Below, piece by piece: positions 58,621 to 64,000 of a DNA stretch of 64,000 nt. Where the stretch lies: contig NC_061461.1 in the NCBI RefSeq assembly GCF_022581195.2, positions 10,664,001-10,728,000 of the forward strand. The letters run 5' to 3'. The position numbers and the translations under genes are program-made. The notes beneath the pieces are model-generated. The model did no database searches. It saw only the letters and a program-made list of their open reading frames with translations, and was not told the origin of the DNA. How positions within the stretch are numbered: the first letter of the stretch is position 1; each line of letters opens with the position of its first letter. The DNA comes from Helicoverpa zea. Taxonomy: Eukaryota; Arthropoda; Insecta; Lepidoptera; Noctuidae.

Positions 58621-58765
58621 ACACTGCAAACTTTTAATCGGTGAATGGAGTTGTTGGGTCTCATATATTTGTCAGTGTAGAGATGAATGATATTACGCAC
58701 ATTACAATCATAAGGTATACCTCTACGACTACTAAGAATCAGACCGACTAAAACATTCAGTTGGA
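58621..58765. mobile_element. Short, diverged MITE of the GGCCGATAG family
   Basis: The left end 'actgcaaacttttaatcggt' and right end 'gaccgactaaaac' are inverted relatives of the ends at 50211 and 50636, including a 'gggtctcatatattt' counterpart of the GGGCTCATAAAT motif. Confidence 0.45.
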
Positions 58766-59323
58766 TTCACGAGGACTTTCAAAATGAACTGTCAACCAAC
58801 CATCATCATTGGTCCAACTATTCGCTGAGAGTTTAGTCTTAAGTATGCGGAGCTTGTTTTAGCGTGGCCTATGATAATACCAATACTCCTAAATTATATA
58901 ATTCAAATAAAATCTTAAATATCACCCCAGACGAAGGCATCACGTAGGAGGCACTTATGCTATCAAACAAAAGTCAGCATTAATTAAACTAATTCTAACG
59001 CTCATAAACACGAACTTGAACAAGTATATAATGAGCGAACTACTTAATAATATTATTTTAAGTGTAAACAAACTACTTGCGCTTAATTAAAGAAGTTATT
59101 TGTGTAGTGTTATATTCATTCGCGTTAAATGAATAAAGTTTTATTATTTAATTACTTTGGTATTCTAATTATTGCCAGATCTGTCTGCTAATCTAGCTGT
59201 TTTCACGATGCCGTCTATTAAAACTTATAAGCTTAATTCAGTTTTTAAAACTTGCGTAGAAGCAGTTATTCCTTGTAACATCAGCAATCTTAAAAAGGCA
59301 ATTAAATAAATGTTACCTTAGAA

Positions 59324-59485
59324 TCTCTGATATCAGAATGGCTGTCACCTTTAGACGCTGAATATCTTCGAAACCACGAGGGAAGCAATTGGTAGCAACT
59401 AATAGTAGCTGGTAGCAATTAGGTAGCAACGCTCGTTATTTATTTTGAGGGGATCGGTGAGGAGTGACAGCGACTCTGACGGTAA
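59324..59485 (+). repeat. Direct repeat, copy 1 (GGTAGCAATT-rich)
   Basis: Shares 'ctgatatcagaatggct', 'gctgaatatcttc', 'aaccacgaggg', 'gtagctggtagcaattagg' and 'gaggggatcggtga' with 62745-62910. Internally it repeats GGTAGCAA several times. Class unknown. Confidence 0.7.
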
Positions 59486-60759
59486 CAAATAAACACCAAT
59501 CCAGAAATTCCGAATTTCACTTTAAACACACAGACAGACAGTCTCACAGGTGTGCATCATTAAAGAATTTTAAGGCGCTGGCTGCAGTTTTTTCTAATTA
59601 ATTTTCAATTTCCTACCTTGTAACTCCTTAAAATACTCGTAGGTAGCAAATCTACGAAAATCAATCTTGACCCCAAAAAAGTCGCCTACACAAAGTCTCA
59701 AAGCCCCCCTATATAGACCCCCATAGACCCTCTTAAATCACCACAAAAAGACCCACAAATTATACACAAAAGACCACCATACGTTTAACCTACCCCATCA
59801 ACTTTAACATAAGTGCATGCCTTATATTTTACACAAATAAGACACGTAGGGCTCTTACCCCAGAACACCTGGGTTTATGGTAATGAATATTGCACCGTTA
59901 TGCTGAACATATACTAGCTCGGATTATGCCGAGGGTTCTCGAAGTTAGCCGATGTTTTACGAAAAAAATCTACCATGAACATAACGTTGGTCCAATTTAG
60001 ACCAATATACATAAGGAATATACAGGACTCATTTGGTTCTAATTTCTATAAAATCTACTTGAACCTTTCACACGAACACCGCCGTAGATAACAAAAATAT
60101 TATGCATTTTTTATTACTTCAGTAAATAATAAATTTGCATGCATCTCCACTATTTTATTCTGAAGAATATAAAAACTTTACATACCATCTTCAAACCGAA
60201 TTAATCATAATAAAACATTTCTGCACACCACAAAAAAACTCTAAAAATTACAAAAGTAAAACTAAAAAGAACTACAAAACAACACAACCAAATTGCAAAG
60301 TCGTATTATTTCAATTCACTTTGTGGGGCAAAGTGCACTCGCCATTTGGTCGGGTAATATAGAACTTGTCAAAGCACTTTTATATCGAGTGGCTATTCGG
60401 AGTAGCACCTGAGTTTTACGATAATGAGTATTACGTACGGGGACTAAGGCGGGGTATCTCAGAGGTATAACTTTGCAGTACAAGAGGGAATTTCTGATAT
60501 AAAAGTCTGACGTGGCTTGTGTATTTCAATAGTGTTTAACATTTTTTTCTGTACAATGTATGCAGGACTGATTATAAGGTAATATTTATGTGATTCCGTT
60601 CATGTGTACATAACTTTAAGATAAATAAAAATACTTAACTAATAATGATTAACAATCTTCTTGAATAATAGATAATATTTTTGTCCAGAATGTTAACGTA
60701 TTTGAACTTTATGCTATTTAATTAAGAGCTCCTTTCTCGTTGTAGCATTCAGGTCTTGC

Positions 60760-60888
60760 AAGCCACACAGACGCTGGATGCAGGTCGCTTCCAACAGATA
60801 TCTGTGGAGATCAAAGGGGGAGGCCTATGTTCAGCAGTGGACGTCCTATGGCTGAGATGATGATGATGATGATGATGAAGCCACACAG
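60760..60888 (+). mobile_element. Severely truncated LINE with 11-bp TSD
   Basis: AAGCCACACAG at 60760-60770 and 60878-60888 flank a 107-bp insert that encodes RWMQVASNRYLWRSKGEAYV, then QQWTSYG and a stop (60853-60855), before a (GATGAT)n tail. It is the C-terminal end of a LINE related to the one at 23604. Confidence 0.85.
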
Positions 60889-61576
60889 CCTTTCGTTAGT
60901 CCTTTGGTGAAGCCTAATTTTGGAGACCAGGATCCTCCTCGGGGCACTGGACCATCTTAGTACGTTCAAAACCTTTTACACTACAAAATTTTAATATTTA
61001 TGTCCGTGTCTTTCATTCTAATTACTCAAGCAAAAGCGTAGAAGTGTAACGAATAAAAAAACAAATATCACCATTTACATTGTATTTACTAGCGATAATA
61101 TTTTACTGCATACGATAGTTTAAAAGATGCATCAAAGCATTAAGTTTGCTCACAACCTTATTGCATACCTAATATACCTACTACATAGTGGACCAAAGGA
61201 ATGTGCTAGGTAAAACTTAGCGATGGAAACTATGCAACTGCTGCTTCTCACATTAACCATATAGGTCGAGACTCTAGACGATAAAATACTTTCATAAAGA
61301 GTTTTCTGTGCATACTATGCAAGATTTTGTTAAAATTTTGCTCTGTAATAACATTTTATAACAGAGTTCTTTGTTCCTATAATATATACTTTAAGATCAA
61401 AATAAATCTTGACAGGAAATCAAACAGGGAACTTTCAATATCTGTGAAAATCACATAAAAAACAAAGCAATTATTTACCTTCTACCTTCCATTCCTACGC
61501 TTCTGCCAGTCCAATCAAAAAAATCTGCCAAAAACCGGCTGACATCACAATACCCGTAAAAAAATTGAGATCGCCA
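60889..61576. other. No gene recognised
   Basis: AT-rich; nothing seen. Confidence 0.35.
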
Positions 61577-61619
61577 AAAATGACCTTGAATTTTTCATGC
61601 AAAAGGTCAAGGTCATTTT
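61577..61619. promoter_or_regulatory. Inverted pair of TCAAGGTCA nuclear-receptor-type sites
   Basis: TGACCTTGA and TCAAGGTCA sit 17 bases apart within 13-bp inverted arms (AAAATGACCTTGA / TCAAGGTCATTTT). TCAAGGTCA is the known monomer site for FTZ-F1 and ERR-type receptors. No gene is recognised near by, so function is only a possibility; it can equally be read as a small hairpin. Confidence 0.35.
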
Positions 61620-62449
61620 GGTACATGCTGCTTAATTTACCGTAAAACCGATGGCAATCCCGTTTGTGCCCTGATCAGCCGTAATAAATCTACCTATGTC
61701 CCCATTGGGGTATTTTGTTTACATTGGTACTACGTGTTTGGAATACTCACCTTGTCCCAAACGTATTTTTTACGCGCTATCGGCTTGTTGTTCATGTAAA
61801 TGGATTGGGTGAATGGGTTTATTAAGCGATATAAAAATGAGGGGTGGAATAATAAAATATAATGGCTTAGTAGAAAATTAGCACACTTTATAAGGCATAT
61901 GATAATCAGGGTTTTTGTTAAATTATTTGACTGTTTATTATTGATCTTAATTCTTTACCGATTCCCGCAATACTGCACAAGTATTTTTAAGATCATCCTT
62001 TTGCAATAATTGTAACAGATGTGTTAGAAAAAAAAGTTCTTTAAAACTGAAAAGGCCAGATTTTTTCGCCCAAAACTGAAAAATCCAGGCACCAGGTATT
62101 TTTCAGACTCCACTAACTTTTTCAAAAGAACAAAAACCAAATTTCTACAGACCTTCCATGTTCTCCGCAAGGGTTTGAAATGTAAAACAAACGTTAATTG
62201 GGTTCCATCGGATGATTGCGTTCATCAAAACTTCAGGGCAACCGTGTTCTGTGGGTACTGTGGGTACAGAGAGGCACGTACGTGGTCCTGCAGTGGTCGA
62301 ATCTACGAGGCCCCTTTACAAAATGTAGGGAGCAAAACAAAAAAGGCACATGTCCCAAAAGATATACCTATAAAAGATATAGATATTCCATAAGATATAG
62401 ACAAGGATGCAACTACAAGGATGAAAAAAATAACTACGTAGATAAATTT

Positions 62450-62611
62450 AAAAAATGAGCTTTTGCACCTAACAAAAATAGATTAGCAAGTTGACAGTTC
62501 AATACAAACCAGTACTTTTGAGTTAGGCGCTATCTATAGTCTACCTGTCGTATTAACTTTATATGCTAACTTGCTAATCTATTTTTGTTAGGCGCAAAAA
62601 CTCATTTTTTT
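62450..62611. mobile_element. Hairpin MITE, 162 bp
   Basis: Arms 62450-62495 and 62564-62611 are near-perfect inverted copies: the left holds CCTAACAAAAATAGATTAGC and the right its reverse, GCTAATCTATTTTTGTTAGG. The outer bases AAAAAATGAG also match. The loop is about 68 bases. Confidence 0.75.
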
Positions 62612-62658
62612 ATATCTTTTTATCCACGGAATCGATGTGGTCTAAAATTTAATTCTGG

Positions 62659-62690
62659 AGGGTAGCAATTAGGTAGCAACTCTGGGTGAA
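62659..62690 (+). repeat. Partial copy of the GGTAGCAATT repeat
   Basis: GGGTAGCAATTAGGTAGCAA matches the central part of the direct repeats at 59324 and 62745. Confidence 0.6.
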
Positions 62691-62744
62691 AAAAAAAACT
62701 CAATACTTTTGCGCCATTTCTTCACTCTGGGAAAAGTGACAGCC

Positions 62745-62910
62745 ACTCTGATATCAGAATGGCTATCACCTTAGGATGCTGAATATCTTCAAAACCACGA
62801 GGGTAGCAATTGGTAGCAACTATTGGTAGCTGGTAGCAATTAGGTAGCTACTCTCTATTATGTATTTCGAGAGGATCGGTGATTTGTGACGGCGGTCCTG
62901 GCGCAGACTG
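62745..62910 (+). repeat. Direct repeat, copy 2 (GGTAGCAATT-rich)
   Basis: Counterpart of 59324-59485, same strand, about 3.4 kb downstream, with perhaps a fifth of positions changed by eye. Both begin at the palindrome TCTGATATCAGA. Confidence 0.7.
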
Positions 62911-64000
62911 TAACTAATTATTGAGTCTAGTGGTATCTGATTAACAAGACTAACTTTCTCAACATCCTTTTTGAACATACTAACGAAGTTTTCCAGGGCC
63001 CTGTCGCCCACGCCTAAATACGTCCCTGTAGAACGATAGTGTTGCAATTAACTATGTTGATCACGTGGCCGGACGTGTTGGCAATTAGAACTTGTTAAGT
63101 AGAGGTGTTAAGTTGTATCGGGCTATTTTTGTGGGAAATATATGAGAAAAGTACTTAGTACATTTTTTTTTGTTTAGTTAAGTACTTTGGTAGGGGCTGA
63201 TTAATCGTTATCGTTATTGAGGGTTATCGGTGAGATTTGATGTATCATTGTCATAAATACATGTCTTTGATAGATTTGCTTACAGATGTTGACTTGGTTA
63301 TATTAGAAAGTGGGTAGGTGTGTATTGTTAAGCTGAATTGCCACCGCTATTATGTGTGTAACGTGTTATATTTTTTATTAGGTTTAGTCTCATGAACAGA
63401 GAGCAAAGGAACTAAGATACAAGTTTTGCTTTAGTTATTTCTAACCATAGTTTCTGAACAGATGCAATACCACGCTCCTACTTTCCCAAATTAAATACCA
63501 ACACACATAGCACTAATTTCGCACTCCCCATAAAAAGAAGACCAGAAAATACAAATTAAATCGCGCCAGGACCCACTGTTCCCCAAAACAAAGGAGAGTC
63601 AATTCACACTTCAAAAAACCAGATTACACGAATAGCACCGAATTTTACCGAATTGTGCCGAATCCCCAACATTTCGTATTTGAATGTGTAAACACAGGAA
63701 CGTAGGTAGTTCGTCGAAAAGCGTTGGAAACTCCCAAAAATGTATGCAAAAAACTTGAATGACACCGCGCGGCAATAAAACCGACCACCGACGGGTTTAC
63801 ACTTACGTGCAGAATAAAAGTGTTTTATTGTGCGTTTTATGGGTTCTGCATGTAATTTATTGACAAAGTTTCATCGACCATTATTATATAATTCGTTAAC
63901 ATGACATGCAGAAAAGAGTTTTTCTTAAAAATCTCATCATGAACATAAGAACATAATAACACATCACTTTTCAAAATTGTATTTTTAAACATTATAATAA
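62911..64000. other. No gene recognised
   Basis: AT-rich; short ACCGAAT-like words repeat near 63636-63664. Nothing else recognised. Confidence 0.35.

Overview
This window looks like AT-rich nuclear DNA from a moth or butterfly. The evidence is the repeat content: tRNA-headed SINEs with a B box, Helitron ends of the CTAG|T type, R1-clade non-LTR retrotransposons, LINE tails ending in (ATG)n, and many MITEs. The genes also have short exons separated by long introns. The interspersed repeats resemble those common in noctuid-type Lepidoptera, but I could not search a database, so I claim no species. There is no bacterial or viral gene content, no CRISPR array, and no free-standing tRNA or rRNA gene that I can defend.

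Layout. Positions 3263-11459 (+) hold the 3' seven exons of a trypsin-like serine protease that closely resembles insect filzig: a six-cysteine clip-like module, a Pro/Thr-rich linker and a complete catalytic domain. A long AT-rich 3' UTR follows. Positions 13591-14665 (-) hold a proline-rich protein of unknown function whose reading frame is broken once, at a TGA, in a way that a +1 shift or a small intron would repair. Positions 17577-24531 are dense in repeats: a dispersed repeat, a Helitron carrying five units of an exact 122-bp period, a SINE inserted in that Helitron, another probable Helitron, a tandem duplication with a perfectly conserved 111-bp core, a 5'-truncated LINE and a MITE. 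Positions 32515-33423 (+) hold an essentially intronless coiled-coil protein gene. Positions 37729-43267 hold a full-length, open-framed R1-clade retrotransposon flanked by a perfect 16-bp target-site duplication. From 43284 to the end I see almost only repeats: a second, 5'-truncated R1-clade copy of a different subfamily, SINEs, LINE tails, a minus-strand Helitron, a long-TIR element rich in GCGCGC, and several hairpin MITEs.

The three host genes share no obvious pathway. The protease acts outside the cell or at its surface; the other two cannot be assigned. The most notable signals are (1) the apparently intact R1-clade element, whose integration point falls between TTA and GG of a single TTAGG pentamer, the insect telomere unit; (2) the 111-bp block that is identical between two otherwise diverged tandem copies near 22.5 and 22.9 kb; (3) the frame break in the 14-kb gene; and (4) the 122-bp periodic array inside the Helitron. 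Much of the rest is non-coding sequence in which I recognise nothing.
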